Positions 9,592 through 17,632 of a stretch of 64,000 nt of DNA are shown in pieces (the first letter of the stretch is position 1; the number at the start of each line of letters is the position of its first letter). The stretch is from Streptomyces fumanus (GTDB taxonomy: Bacteria; Actinomycetota; Actinomycetes; Streptomycetales; Streptomycetaceae), in the NCBI RefSeq assembly GCF_014655295.1, contig NZ_BNBI01000002.1, positions 1 through 64,000 of the forward strand, written 5' to 3'. The notes beneath the pieces were generated by a model. It had not been told where the DNA came from and ran no database searches. It worked only from the letters and a program-made list of their open reading frames with translations. The translations under genes were made by a program, and so were the position numbers.

Positions 9592-9597
9592 ACGCTA
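9592..9597 (-). promoter_or_regulatory. -10-like TAGCGT, leaderless start
   Basis: TAGCGT on the minus strand, then seven bases, then the ATG at 9584 of the Ppx/GppA gene. No ribosome binding site is present. Confidence 0.45.
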
Positions 9598-9634
9598 CTG
9601 CCCGGGGTGGTACGGGGAGCGGGCCCGGCCGACT

Positions 9635-9640
9635 TACCCT
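9635..9640 (+). promoter_or_regulatory. -10-like TACCCT, leaderless start
   Basis: TACCCT is followed by six bases and the GTG at 9647. It lies back to back with the TAGCGT of the divergent phosphatase gene. Confidence 0.45.
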
Positions 9641-9646
9641 GGACGA

Positions 9647-10534
9647 GTGCCAAAGACGAAAAAGGCGAAGGACGAAAAGCCTGCCAAGAAGGGCAAGAGG
9701 GCGAAGAAGGGCGAAATCGCCCTGAACCCCTCGATGGGTGATGAGAAGGGGCTCGACTTCGCGCGCGCGTGGGTGGAGTTCCCGGACCCGGCCGACGACG
9801 AGCAGGTCTTCCGCTGCGATCTGACCTGGCTGACCTCTCGCTGGAGCTGCATCTTCGGCAGCGGCTGCCAGGGCATCCAGGCGGGCCGCGCGGACGACGG
9901 CTGCTGCTCGCTGGGCGCGCACTTCTCCGACGAGGACGACGAGCGGCGGGTCGCCGGGCACGTGGCCCGGCTCACCCCGGACATCTGGCAGCACCACGCC
10001 GAGGGCACGGTGAACGGCTGGGTGTCGGAGGACGAGGAGGGTTCCCGCCAGACCCGCCCGTTCCAGGGGTCGTGCATCTTCCAGAACCGGCCCGGCTTCG
10101 CCGGCGGCGCCGGCTGCTCGCTGCACATCCTGGCGCTGCGGGAGGGCCGCGAGCCGCTGGAGACCAAGCCGGACGTGTGCTGGCAGTTGCCGGTCCGGCG
10201 GACGTACGAGTGGATCGACCGGCCCGACGACACGCGCGTGCTCCAGGTGTCGATCGGTGAGTACGACCGCCGCGGCTGGGGGCCGGGCGGCCACGACCTG
10301 CACTGGTGGTGCACGTCGGCGACCTCGGCGCACGGCGCGGGCGAGCCGGTGTACGTCTCCTACCGGGCCGAGCTGACCGAGCTGATGGGCAAGGCCGGGT
10401 ACGACCGGCTGGCCGAGCTGTGCGAGGAGCGGCTGGCCGGTCAGCTTCCTGTGCTGGCCCCGCATCCGGCTGATCCGCCCGTGGGGCCGGGCCCGGCACC
10501 GCGTTCGGCCGGTCCGGTGGACGGCCTGGGCTAG
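9647..10534 (+). CDS. Cysteine-rich protein of unknown function
   Basis: A 295-residue cytoplasmic protein I cannot place firmly. It begins with a very Lys-rich tail (about residues 1-25). The middle has a cysteine cluster, [11 protein letters not shown] then [11 protein letters not shown], and further cysteines in [20 protein letters not shown] and HWWCTS. The spacing suggests a metal site, and the first cluster recalls YkgJ/DUF3109-type zinc or iron-chelating domains; this is only an impression. The C-terminal 30 residues are Pro/Gly-rich. It starts with GTG in a leaderless arrangement and is divergent from the phosphatase. Confidence 0.75.
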   Translation: MPKTKKAKDEKPAKKGKRAKKGEIALNPSMGDEKGLDFARAWVEFPDPADDEQVFRCDLTWLTSRWSCIFGSGCQGIQAGRADDGCCSLGAHFSDEDDERRVAGHVARLTPDIWQHHAEGTVNGWVSEDEEGSRQTRPFQGSCIFQNRPGFAGGAGCSLHILALREGREPLETKPDVCWQLPVRRTYEWIDRPDDTRVLQVSIGEYDRRGWGPGGHDLHWWCTSATSAHGAGEPVYVSYRAELTELMGKAGYDRLAELCEERLAGQLPVLAPHPADPPVGPGPAPRSAGPVDGLG

Positions 10535-10585
10535 GGCCCGCGTCCGCCGCGCCAGCCGGGCAGCAGTCCCGCCCATGGCGACCGG

Positions 10586-12328
10586 TTACGGCACCTCCGG
10601 GCTCGGGTCCTCGCTGTCGTCCGGCGGGGACGAGGAGTCGTCCGGGCCGGTCGGGCTCGGGGCGGTGGGGGTCGGGTCCGGCGGCGGGGTCGTGGGCGTC
10701 GGGGTCGCGCTCGGTCCGGGGTCGGGCGGCGTCGAGGTCGCCGGGGCGGTCGGAGTCGTCGGGCGCGGGGCGGAGGGGCGCCCGCCGGGGCTGCTGGGGC
10801 GCGGGTCCGGACGGGAGGGGCTCGGGGCGGTGCCGTAGCCCTCGATGGAGACGACGGCGCCGGCGGGCGAGACGGCCACCCGCGCGCTCCAGTGGCCGGA
10901 CGGCTCGCGCAGGGGGTCGACGTATACCTTGATCGTGAACGTTTCGCCGGGGTGGAGGGTTCCCGAGGACCGGCTGAGGTAGAGCCAGGGGGCGGTGGTC
11001 GACGCCGACCAGTGGACCGGGGAGCGGCCGGTCGCGGTCAGGGTGATGAACGTGGTGTCGTCGCGGTTCCCGGCGGTGACCTCCAGCCTCCCGGCCTGTT
11101 TGCGGCCGACGCCGCCGATGCCGAGGACCTCGACGGAGACGTCGGGCCGGCCGTTGCGGCCGAGGCGGCCGCCGGGGGCGGTGCTGCCCGTGTTCTCGTA
11201 GCCGTTCAGCCCCTCGCCGTCCTCGTCGTGGGTCTCGCTGGCGCTGTTCGTCCGGCCGTCCTCGGCCTCGCCGGTCGGGGTGCCCCGGTAGGCCGCCCAC
11301 AGGGCGAACACGGGGGCCGCCACCACGGTGGCGACGACGGTGGTGGTGACGGCACGCGCGCGCAGCTTGTCCCGGCGGGCGGCCCGGTCCTTGGGGTCCA
11401 TCGGGAAACCGCGCCGGTCGAAGCGGGGGGCGGCGCCACGCGCGCGGGGCAACTGCGTCAGGGCCACCTGCAGCGCCATGCGGGGCGCCTCCAGGACGGG
11501 CAGCTCGGCGGGCGTGACGCTGGTGCCGGGCCAGTGGCCGGGGATCGCGCGTTCGGCGGTGCGGCGGCAGCGCGGGCAGTCGTCGACGTGCCGGACCAGC
11601 TCGCGGCGGAGGGCGGCGCTCAGCACCAAGTGGCCGTCGCCGGTGAGCCGGGCGGCGCCCGGACAGGTGCCGGTCTCCACGACGGCGAGGGCCGCGCGGG
11701 TGCGCTCGACCTCGCAGGCGGCGGAGGCGAGCAGCTCCCGCGCGGCGACCGGGTCCAGGCCGAGGACGGCGGCGACCTCGTGGGCGGCCAGGTGGTGGCG
11801 TACGGCGAGTTCGAGGGCCTCGCGCTGCTCCGGGGTGGTGCCGGCCGCCTCCGGCCAGGCGAGCAGGGCCAGTTCGCGGCGGCGGCGCTCCAGGACCTCG
11901 GCGGACGGGCCCTCGGCGGCCGGGGCCGGGGCGTCGGGCCGGTGGTCGGCGGCGGGGCGGTGGTCGGCGGCGGGGCGGCCCGCCGCGTGGGTGCCCTGAC
12001 GTTTCTGCTTGGCCTCGGCCAGCTTGCGCAGGCAGAACCAGCGGGCCAGGGCGTACAGCCAGGCCCGCAGGTCGGCGGGGTTCTCGAGGCAGCGGTGGCC
12101 GCGGCGCTCGGCGAGCGCGAGGACGTCGCCCAGGGCGGCGGTCGCGGTGTCGTGGTCGCACAGCACGGACAGGCAGTAGGTGAACAGGCCGTCCAAGTAC
12201 GGCTCGTAGCGTGCGAGCGGCCACTGCGCCACCGTGCGGGCCGCGGCGCGGTCACGCGCTTCCCGGTGCGCCCGGTGCGCGCGGTGGGCGCCGGTCGTGC
12301 GGGTCGTGGTCTGCGGACTGCTGCTCAT
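10586..12328 (-). CDS. Sigma-like/zinc-finger-like/BACON membrane protein
   Basis: A 580-residue composite protein. Residues 41-108 look like ECF sigma region 2 (YLDGLFTYCLSVL, then AWLYALARWFCLRKLAEAK). Residues 150-215 resemble region 4 (TPEQREALELAVRHHL). Residues 247-254 give H-x3-C-x2-C (HVDDCPRC), the signature of zinc-binding anti-sigma domains. One membrane segment spans about 326-347. Residues 398-500 form a beta-rich BACON-like domain (SVEVLGIGG, SASTTAPWLYLSRSSGTLHPGE), followed by a Pro/Ser/Thr tail. Topology would place the sigma-like part inside and the BACON part outside. It may be a regulator that lost true sigma activity; function unknown. Confidence 0.8.
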   Translation of the reverse strand: MSSSPQTTTRTTGAHRAHRAHREARDRAAARTVAQWPLARYEPYLDGLFTYCLSVLCDHDTATAALGDVLALAERRGHRCLENPADLRAWLYALARWFCLRKLAEAKQKRQGTHAAGRPAADHRPAADHRPDAPAPAAEGPSAEVLERRRRELALLAWPEAAGTTPEQREALELAVRHHLAAHEVAAVLGLDPVAARELLASAACEVERTRAALAVVETGTCPGAARLTGDGHLVLSAALRRELVRHVDDCPRCRRTAERAIPGHWPGTSVTPAELPVLEAPRMALQVALTQLPRARGAAPRFDRRGFPMDPKDRAARRDKLRARAVTTTVVATVVAAPVFALWAAYRGTPTGEAEDGRTNSASETHDEDGEGLNGYENTGSTAPGGRLGRNGRPDVSVEVLGIGGVGRKQAGRLEVTAGNRDDTTFITLTATGRSPVHWSASTTAPWLYLSRSSGTLHPGETFTIKVYVDPLREPSGHWSARVAVSPAGAVVSIEGYGTAPSPSRPDPRPSSPGGRPSAPRPTTPTAPATSTPPDPGPSATPTPTTPPPDPTPTAPSPTGPDDSSSPPDDSEDPSPEVP

Positions 12329-12335
12329 TCCGGTG

Positions 12336-12341
12336 ACCGTA
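12336..12341 (-). promoter_or_regulatory. -10-like TACGGT, leaderless start
   Basis: TACGGT on the minus strand, seven bases before the ATG at 12328 of the sigma-like/BACON gene, with no ribosome binding site between. Confidence 0.4.
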
Positions 12342-12470
12342 GGCGGCCATGGGTGGCGCGAACTGGCGCAGGGCGCACTTTTAATCCGTACGGGTGAAAC
12401 GATCCCTCAAAAGGGGACACGAACCCCTTGACCCGGTTGCCCGAGGGTCGGCGTGCCGGGGCGGACAGCC

Positions 12471-12556
12471 GGTACGGGACGGTGGCGGGCCGCCGGTACG
12501 GGACGGTGGCGGCCGCCGGTGGGAGGCGGTGGCGGGCCGCCGGTGGCAGGCGGTGT
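12471..12556. repeat. Tandem 23-24-bp repeat before radA
   Basis: Three full copies and part of a fourth of a unit beginning GGTACGGGACGGTGGC and ending GGCCGCC, at 12471, 12495, 12518 and 12542. They stop about 27 bases before the radA start and would lie in its promoter or leader. Confidence 0.9.
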
Positions 12557-12582
12557 CAGTGGGTGCGGTTACGGTTTCGTGC

Positions 12583-13992
12583 ATGGCTGCCCGTACGAAG
12601 ACCACCAAGGACCGTCCGTCCTACCGCTGCACCGAGTGCGGCTGGCAGACGGCCAAGTGGCTCGGTCGCTGCCCCGAGTGCCAGGCGTGGGGGACGATCG
12701 AGGAGTACGGCGCGCCCGCGGTCCGTACGACGACGCCGGGGCGGGTCACCACCTCCGCCGTGCCCATCGGCCAGGTCGACGGCCGACAGGCCACCGCCCG
12801 CTCCACCGGCGTGCCCGAGCTGGACCGGGTGCTCGGCGGCGGACTGGTGCCCGGCGCGGTGGTGCTGCTCGCGGGCGAGCCCGGCGTCGGCAAGTCCACG
12901 CTGCTGCTGGACGTGGCCGCCAAGTCGGCGAGCGAGGAGCACCGCACCCTGTACGTCACGGGCGAGGAGTCGGCCAGCCAGGTCCGGCTGCGCGCCGACC
13001 GGATCGGCGCCCTGCACGACCATCTGTACCTGGCCGCCGAGACCGATCTGGCCGCCGTGCTGGGCCACCTGGACGCGGTGAAGCCGTCGCTGCTGATCCT
13101 CGACTCCGTGCAGACCGTCGCCTCCCCCGAGATCGACGGCGCCCCCGGCGGCATGGCCCAGGTCCGGGAGGTCGCCGGCGCGCTCATCCGCGCCTCCAAG
13201 GAGCGCGGCATGTCCACCCTCCTGGTGGGCCATGTCACCAAGGACGGCGCCATCGCCGGCCCCCGCCTGCTGGAACACCTGGTGGACGTCGTCCTGTCCT
13301 TCGAGGGCGACCGGCACGCGCGGCTGCGCCTGGTGCGCGGCGTCAAGAACCGCTACGGCGCCACCGACGAGGTCGGCTGCTTCGAGCTGCACGACGAGGG
13401 CATCACCGGCCTCGCCGACCCCAGCGGCCTCTTCCTCACCCGCCGCGCGGAGCCCGTCCCCGGCACCTGCCTCACCGTCACCCTGGAGGGCCGCCGCCCG
13501 CTGGTGGCCGAGGTGCAGGCGCTCACCGTCGACTCCCAGATCCCCTCCCCCCGGCGCACCACCTCCGGTCTGGAGACGTCCCGGGTGTCGATGATGCTGG
13601 CCGTCCTGGAGCAGCGCGGCCGCATCAGCGCCCTGGGCAAGAGGGACATCTACTCCGCGACGGTCGGCGGGGTGAAGCTCTCCGAGCCCGCCGCCGACCT
13701 GGCCGTCGCGCTGGCGCTGGCGAGCGCGGCCAGCGACACCCCGCTACCGAAGAACCTGGTCGCGATCGGCGAAGTGGGGCTCGCGGGCGAGGTGAGACGG
13801 GTCACGGGAGTGCAGCGCAGACTCTCCGAGGCGCACCGTCTGGGCTTCACGCACGCCCTGGTACCGGGCGATCCGGGCAAGGTTCCCGCCGGTATGAAGG
13901 TCCTGGAAGTGGCGGACATAGGGGACGCCCTGCGGGTCCTGCCGCGATCCCGTCGGCGAGAGGCCCCCCGGGAGGCGGAGCAGCGCCGGTAG
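12583..13992 (+). CDS. radA: DNA repair protein RadA
   Basis: A 469-residue RecA-like helicase involved in processing recombination intermediates. In order: an N-terminal zinc finger (CTECGWQ and RCPECQAWG, residues 12-40), the Walker A GEPGVGKST (about 95-105), the Walker B region LLILDSVQTV, the RadA-specific KNRYG motif, and a Lon-protease-like C-terminal domain (VGGVKLSEPAADLAVALAL). The ATG at 12583 starts directly at the family N-terminus; the open frame upstream translates the tandem repeat and is not credible. disA follows 81 bp downstream on the same strand, an adjacency common in Gram-positive bacteria. Confidence 0.96.
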   Translation: MAARTKTTKDRPSYRCTECGWQTAKWLGRCPECQAWGTIEEYGAPAVRTTTPGRVTTSAVPIGQVDGRQATARSTGVPELDRVLGGGLVPGAVVLLAGEPGVGKSTLLLDVAAKSASEEHRTLYVTGEESASQVRLRADRIGALHDHLYLAAETDLAAVLGHLDAVKPSLLILDSVQTVASPEIDGAPGGMAQVREVAGALIRASKERGMSTLLVGHVTKDGAIAGPRLLEHLVDVVLSFEGDRHARLRLVRGVKNRYGATDEVGCFELHDEGITGLADPSGLFLTRRAEPVPGTCLTVTLEGRRPLVAEVQALTVDSQIPSPRRTTSGLETSRVSMMLAVLEQRGRISALGKRDIYSATVGGVKLSEPAADLAVALALASAASDTPLPKNLVAIGEVGLAGEVRRVTGVQRRLSEAHRLGFTHALVPGDPGKVPAGMKVLEVADIGDALRVLPRSRRREAPREAEQRR

Positions 13993-14073
13993 ACTTTGCC
14001 CTGGTCTCGCCCGTCCGTACGAACCGAGTGCGCGAAACGGGGGCGCCCAAGAACCTGCGACCGGAGGAGTGCA

Positions 14074-15198
14074 GTGGCAGCCAACGACCGGGCAGCAGCT
14101 CCCGGAAAGTCCGGTGGGAGTGCCGGTTCCGATGGCCTGATGCGCGCCTCGCTGAGCGCCGTGGCACCCGGCACCGCCTTGCGCGACGGCCTGGAGCGGG
14201 TGCTCCGCGGCAACACCGGCGGTCTGATCGTGCTGGGCTCCGACAAGACCGTCGAGGCGATGTGCACGGGCGGTTTCGTGCTGGACGTCGAGTTCACCGC
14301 GACCCGGCTGCGCGAGCTGTGCAAGCTCGACGGCGGCATCGTGCTCTCCTCGGACCTGTCGAAGATCCTGCGCGCGGGGGTGCAGTTCGTGCCCGACGCG
14401 ACGATCCCCACGGAGGAGACCGGCACCCGGCACCGCACCGCGGACCGGGTCAGCAAGCAGGTCGGCTTCCCCGTCGTCTCCGTCTCCCAGTCCATGCGGC
14501 TGATCGCCCTCTACGTCGACGGGCAGCGCCGTGTCCTGGAGGACTCGGCGGCGATCCTGTCCCGCGCCAACCAGGCGCTGGCCACCCTCGAGCGGTACAA
14601 GCTCCGCCTGGACGAGGTGGCGGGCACGCTCTCCGCGCTGGAGATCGAGGACCTGGTGACCGTCCGGGACGTCTCGGCGGTCGCGCAGCGCCTGGAGATG
14701 GTGCGCCGGATCGCCACCGAGATCGCCGAGTACGTGGTGGAGCTGGGCACCGACGGGCGGCTGCTGGCGCTCCAGTTGGACGAGCTGATCGCCGGGGTGG
14801 AGCCCGAGCGGGAGCTGGTGGTGCGGGACTACGTGCCCGAGCCGACCGCCAAGCGGTCCCGCACGGTCGAGGAGGCGCTGGCCGAGCTGGACAAGCTCAG
14901 CCACGCGGAACTGCTCGAACTGGCCACGGTGGCGCGGGCGCTGGGGTACACGGGGTCGCCCGAGACGCTGGACTCGGCGGTGTCGCCGCGCGGCTTCCGG
15001 CTGCTGGCCAAGGTGCCGAGGCTGCCGGGCGCGATCATCGACCGGCTGGTGGAGCACTTCGGCGGGCTGCAGAAGCTGCTGGCCGCCAGCGTGGACGACC
15101 TCCAGACGGTCGACGGCGTCGGCGAGGCCCGCGCCCGCAGCGTCCGCGAGGGGCTGTCCCGGCTGGCGGAGAGCTCCATCCTGGAGCGTTACGTCTGA
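14074..15198 (+). CDS. disA: Diadenylate cyclase, DNA integrity scanning protein
   Basis: Makes cyclic di-AMP from two ATP and couples this to sensing of DNA branches. The 374-residue length is typical. The N-terminal DAC domain has the DGA-motif region as DGGIVLSSD (Gly in place of the usual Ala) and the second motif as [10 protein letters not shown] helical linker follows, and a C-terminal helix-hairpin-helix domain for DNA ([21 protein letters not shown]). The start is GTG with GGAGG eight to ten bases upstream. In Streptomyces c-di-AMP controls osmotic balance and wall remodelling. Confidence 0.96.
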   Translation: MAANDRAAAPGKSGGSAGSDGLMRASLSAVAPGTALRDGLERVLRGNTGGLIVLGSDKTVEAMCTGGFVLDVEFTATRLRELCKLDGGIVLSSDLSKILRAGVQFVPDATIPTEETGTRHRTADRVSKQVGFPVVSVSQSMRLIALYVDGQRRVLEDSAAILSRANQALATLERYKLRLDEVAGTLSALEIEDLVTVRDVSAVAQRLEMVRRIATEIAEYVVELGTDGRLLALQLDELIAGVEPERELVVRDYVPEPTAKRSRTVEEALAELDKLSHAELLELATVARALGYTGSPETLDSAVSPRGFRLLAKVPRLPGAIIDRLVEHFGGLQKLLAASVDDLQTVDGVGEARARSVREGLSRLAESSILERYV

Positions 15199-15222
15199 CC
15201 GGCCCGGCGCCCGCTGTGCCGC

Positions 15223-15262
15223 GGTGTCGCAGTGTTGTGGTGTCGCGGTGTCGCGGTGTCGC
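15223..15262. repeat. Tandem 8-bp repeat GGTGTCGC
   Basis: Five contiguous octamers, four GGTGTCGC and one degenerate copy (AGTGTTGT), between the convergent ends of disA and the membrane-anchored protein gene. Confidence 0.9.
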
Positions 15263-15277
15263 GGTGGAGGGTTGAGG

Positions 15278-16129
15278 TCAGTCCTTCTCCAGTACGAAGG
15301 ACGTCTGTACCTTCGCAAAGCCCGGAGCCTCCGCCTCCACCAGGTACGTCCCCGCCTTGGCCGACCCGGACGGCGGCGTGCCGCACTCGGGGGCGCTCGG
15401 CTTGCGGTCCCACTTCACGGTGTAGGTGATGCCGCTGCCCGCGGCGACCCGGTACAGCAGGCTCCCGGGGCCCTTCGGGCAGTCGGCGGAGGCCCAGTAC
15501 GCGTCGTCGCCGTCCGCCTGAGTGATCGTCAACTTGGCGTGCTTGGGGCCGAGATCGACCTTGCAGTCGCTGCCGGAGGTGTTCCGGGCGGTGAGTTCGA
15601 AGGTGGGCGTCTGGCCGGGCTCGTAGGCGTTGCGGACGCTGCGCAGGCTCAACCGGACCGCGCCGGGCGTGCAGTCGGGCAGGCTCGACCCGGCCGGCAG
15701 GGCGTCGCCCGCGCCGACCCCGGTCGCCGCACCGCCCCCGGCACCGCCGCCCGTACCGCCACCGCCGGCACCGGAGCCGGCCGAACCCCCGGACCCGGCG
15801 CCGGAGTCCGCGCCGGAACCGGAGCCGTCACCGGAGCCGTTCCCGCCGCCGCTGCCGCTGCCGCCGGTCTCCTCGTCGCCCGACTCCTCGCGTCCGCCCG
15901 GCGCTTGGCTGATCGCCGGACCGGAACCGGAGGGTCCAGGGGTGATGGAGGGCGCGGGGTTCCTGCCGTTGGCGCCGTCGTCGTGGCCGTTGCCGCCACC
16001 ACCGCCGCCCGAGGTCACGATCCACGTGATCAGCAGCGCCAACACGACGATCACAGACAGCAGTACGACCCTCCGTCGCCAGTAGATGGAGGAGGGAAGC
16101 GGCCCGACCGGATTGCGCAGAGATCCCAC
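15278..16129 (-). CDS. Membrane-anchored extracytoplasmic protein
   Basis: About 283 residues of unknown function. A short basic N-terminus leads into one membrane helix (VVLLSVIVVLALLITWIV). A Gly/Ser-rich linker of about 95 residues follows, then a C-terminal beta-rich domain with cysteines (DCTPGAVRLSLRSV, SDCKVDLGP, ADCPKGPGSLLYRV, PECGTPP) and a tail like an Ig or transglutaminase-associated fold. It should sit outside the membrane. Two GTG starts are possible, 16129 and 16171; neither has a clear ribosome binding site, and 16129 begins closer to the helix. It is convergent with disA. Confidence 0.72.
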   Translation of the reverse strand: MGSLRNPVGPLPSSIYWRRRVVLLSVIVVLALLITWIVTSGGGGGGNGHDDGANGRNPAPSITPGPSGSGPAISQAPGGREESGDEETGGSGSGGGNGSGDGSGSGADSGAGSGGSAGSGAGGGGTGGGAGGGAATGVGAGDALPAGSSLPDCTPGAVRLSLRSVRNAYEPGQTPTFELTARNTSGSDCKVDLGPKHAKLTITQADGDDAYWASADCPKGPGSLLYRVAAGSGITYTVKWDRKPSAPECGTPPSGSAKAGTYLVEAEAPGFAKVQTSFVLEKD

Positions 16130-16304
16130 GGCGCAAACTGTACGAGAGATCAGTCCGTTCCCTTGCGCCACCCGCCGTTCGGGTCATCAACTTTTCCGGA
16201 TCATCATCCCGGAGACCGTTCCCGACCCCCTGACTTTCGTCAGGTGCCGCACCTGACGATCGCGGGATGTGACCGGATCGCCGTGCCGCCTACCGTCTGT
16301 GACC

Positions 16305-16958
16305 ATGGACTTCCAGGACCGATGGCTCTATCTCGACATCACCGGGCAGGCCCGCGACGCGCCCGCGTGGCTGCGGCACACGGCGGAGATCTGGACGGAG
16401 GGCGGACTGCTGCTGTTCGCCGTCCTGTTCGTCACCGCCTGGTGGCGCGCGCGTCGCGGCGATCCCCGCGCGTTCGCGATCGCGGTGCTTGCACCCGTGG
16501 CCACGGCCGTGGCGTACGTGGGCAGCGAACTGCTCAAGTCGGTGATCACGGAGGAGCGTCCGTGCCGGGCCGTGGCCGGGGCGGCGCGGTCCCTCGCCGA
16601 GTGCCCGCCGCACGGTGACTGGTCCTTCCCCAGCAACCACGCCACCATCGCGGGCGCCGCGGCGCTCTCCCTCGCCCTGGTCCGGCGGGCGGTCCTGTGG
16701 CTGACCGCGCCGCTCGCCCTGCTGATGGCGTACTCCCGGGTCTTCGTCGGCGTGCACTATCCGCACGACGTGGCCGCCGGGTTGCTGCTGGGCGCGCTCG
16801 TCGCCGTGCTCGTCGTACGCCTGGGGACGGGACCGCTGATACGGCTGGTCGTGGCGGTGCGGGGCTCATCGACGCCCGTGGCGCGGTGGCTGACCGGGCC
16901 GGGACCCGGCACGGCGCCGGGGCGCGCACCGGCATACGCGACGCACCGGCGGTCCTGA
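16305..16958 (+). CDS. PAP2 family membrane phosphatase
   Basis: A 217-residue integral membrane phosphatase of the PAP2/PgpB superfamily. The three-part active site is present: KSVITEERPC (motif 1), SFPSNHATIAGA (motif 2, with Asn where Gly is common) and SRVFVGVHYPHDVAAG (motif 3). Five or six hydrophobic segments are visible. Such enzymes dephosphorylate undecaprenyl pyrophosphate or phosphatidic acid; the substrate is not clear here. The ATG at 16305 was chosen because the upstream extension matches nothing. It ends five bases from the convergent response regulator gene. Confidence 0.88.
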   Translation: MDFQDRWLYLDITGQARDAPAWLRHTAEIWTEGGLLLFAVLFVTAWWRARRGDPRAFAIAVLAPVATAVAYVGSELLKSVITEERPCRAVAGAARSLAECPPHGDWSFPSNHATIAGAAALSLALVRRAVLWLTAPLALLMAYSRVFVGVHYPHDVAAGLLLGALVAVLVVRLGTGPLIRLVVAVRGSSTPVARWLTGPGPGTAPGRAPAYATHRRS

Positions 16959-16963
16959 CGCGG

Positions 16964-17632
16964 CTAGTCGGGCACCAGGCCGGCCTCGTAGGCGACGATC
17001 GCGGCCTGCACCCGGTTGCGCACCTCCAGACGGTCCAGGACCGCGCTGACATACGCCTTCACCGTGCCCTCGACGAGGTGCAGCCTGGCGGCGATCTCCG
17101 GGTTGGACAGGCCGGCGCCGACCAGGCCGAGCACCTCCCGTTCCCGGGGGCTCAGCTTCGCCACCCGTGCGCGGGCCTGGGCCTCGCGGGCGTGCCGGCC
17201 GCCGCCCGCGCGGCCGAGGTCCTCGATGACGTACCGGGCGACCTTCGGCGACAGGAAGGCCGCGCCGCCCGCCACCGCCCGTACGCCCGCGATCAGTTCG
17301 TACGGGTCGCCGGACTTCAGGAGGAAGCCGGTGGCGCCGGCGGCCAGGGCGCGGTCCACGTAGGACTGCTCGGAGAAGGTGGTCAGCATGGCGACCGCCG
17401 TGCCGGGGACGGCGCGGACGATCTCCTCGGCCGCGGCGAGCCCGTCCAGGCGGGGCATCCGGATGTCGAGCAGGGCGACCTCCGGGCGGTGCGCGCGGGC
17501 CAGTTCGACGGCCTCGCGGCCGTCGCCCGCCTCGGCGACGATCTCGCACTCACCGCCGCTCGCGCTCGCCAGGATGGCCCGGACCCCGGCCCGTACCATC
17601 GCCTCGTCGTCGGCCAGCAGGACCCGGATCAC
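16964..17632 (-). CDS. NarL/LuxR-family response regulator
   Basis: A 222-residue response regulator. The receiver domain (1-120) has the acidic pair LLADDEA, the phosphorylation site VALLDIRMPRLDG (Asp about residue 53) and the conserved LLKSGDPYELI. The C-terminal LuxR helix-turn-helix is LSPREREVLGLVGAGLSNPEIAARL (about 155-180). It starts with GTG and overlaps the stop codon of the upstream kinase gene by 4 bp (GTGA), so the two are translationally coupled and form a cognate pair. Confidence 0.92.
   Translation of the reverse strand: MIRVLLADDEAMVRAGVRAILASASGGECEIVAEAGDGREAVELARAHRPEVALLDIRMPRLDGLAAAEEIVRAVPGTAVAMLTTFSEQSYVDRALAAGATGFLLKSGDPYELIAGVRAVAGGAAFLSPKVARYVIEDLGRAGGGRHAREAQARARVAKLSPREREVLGLVGAGLSNPEIAARLHLVEGTVKAYVSAVLDRLEVRNRVQAAIVAYEAGLVPD

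Noticed and set aside
10586..12328. Functional ECF sigma factor
   Set aside because: The protein has its own membrane helix and a zinc-finger-like motif after the sigma-like regions, and region 2 lacks a convincing -10 recognition segment, so calling it an active sigma factor is not justified.
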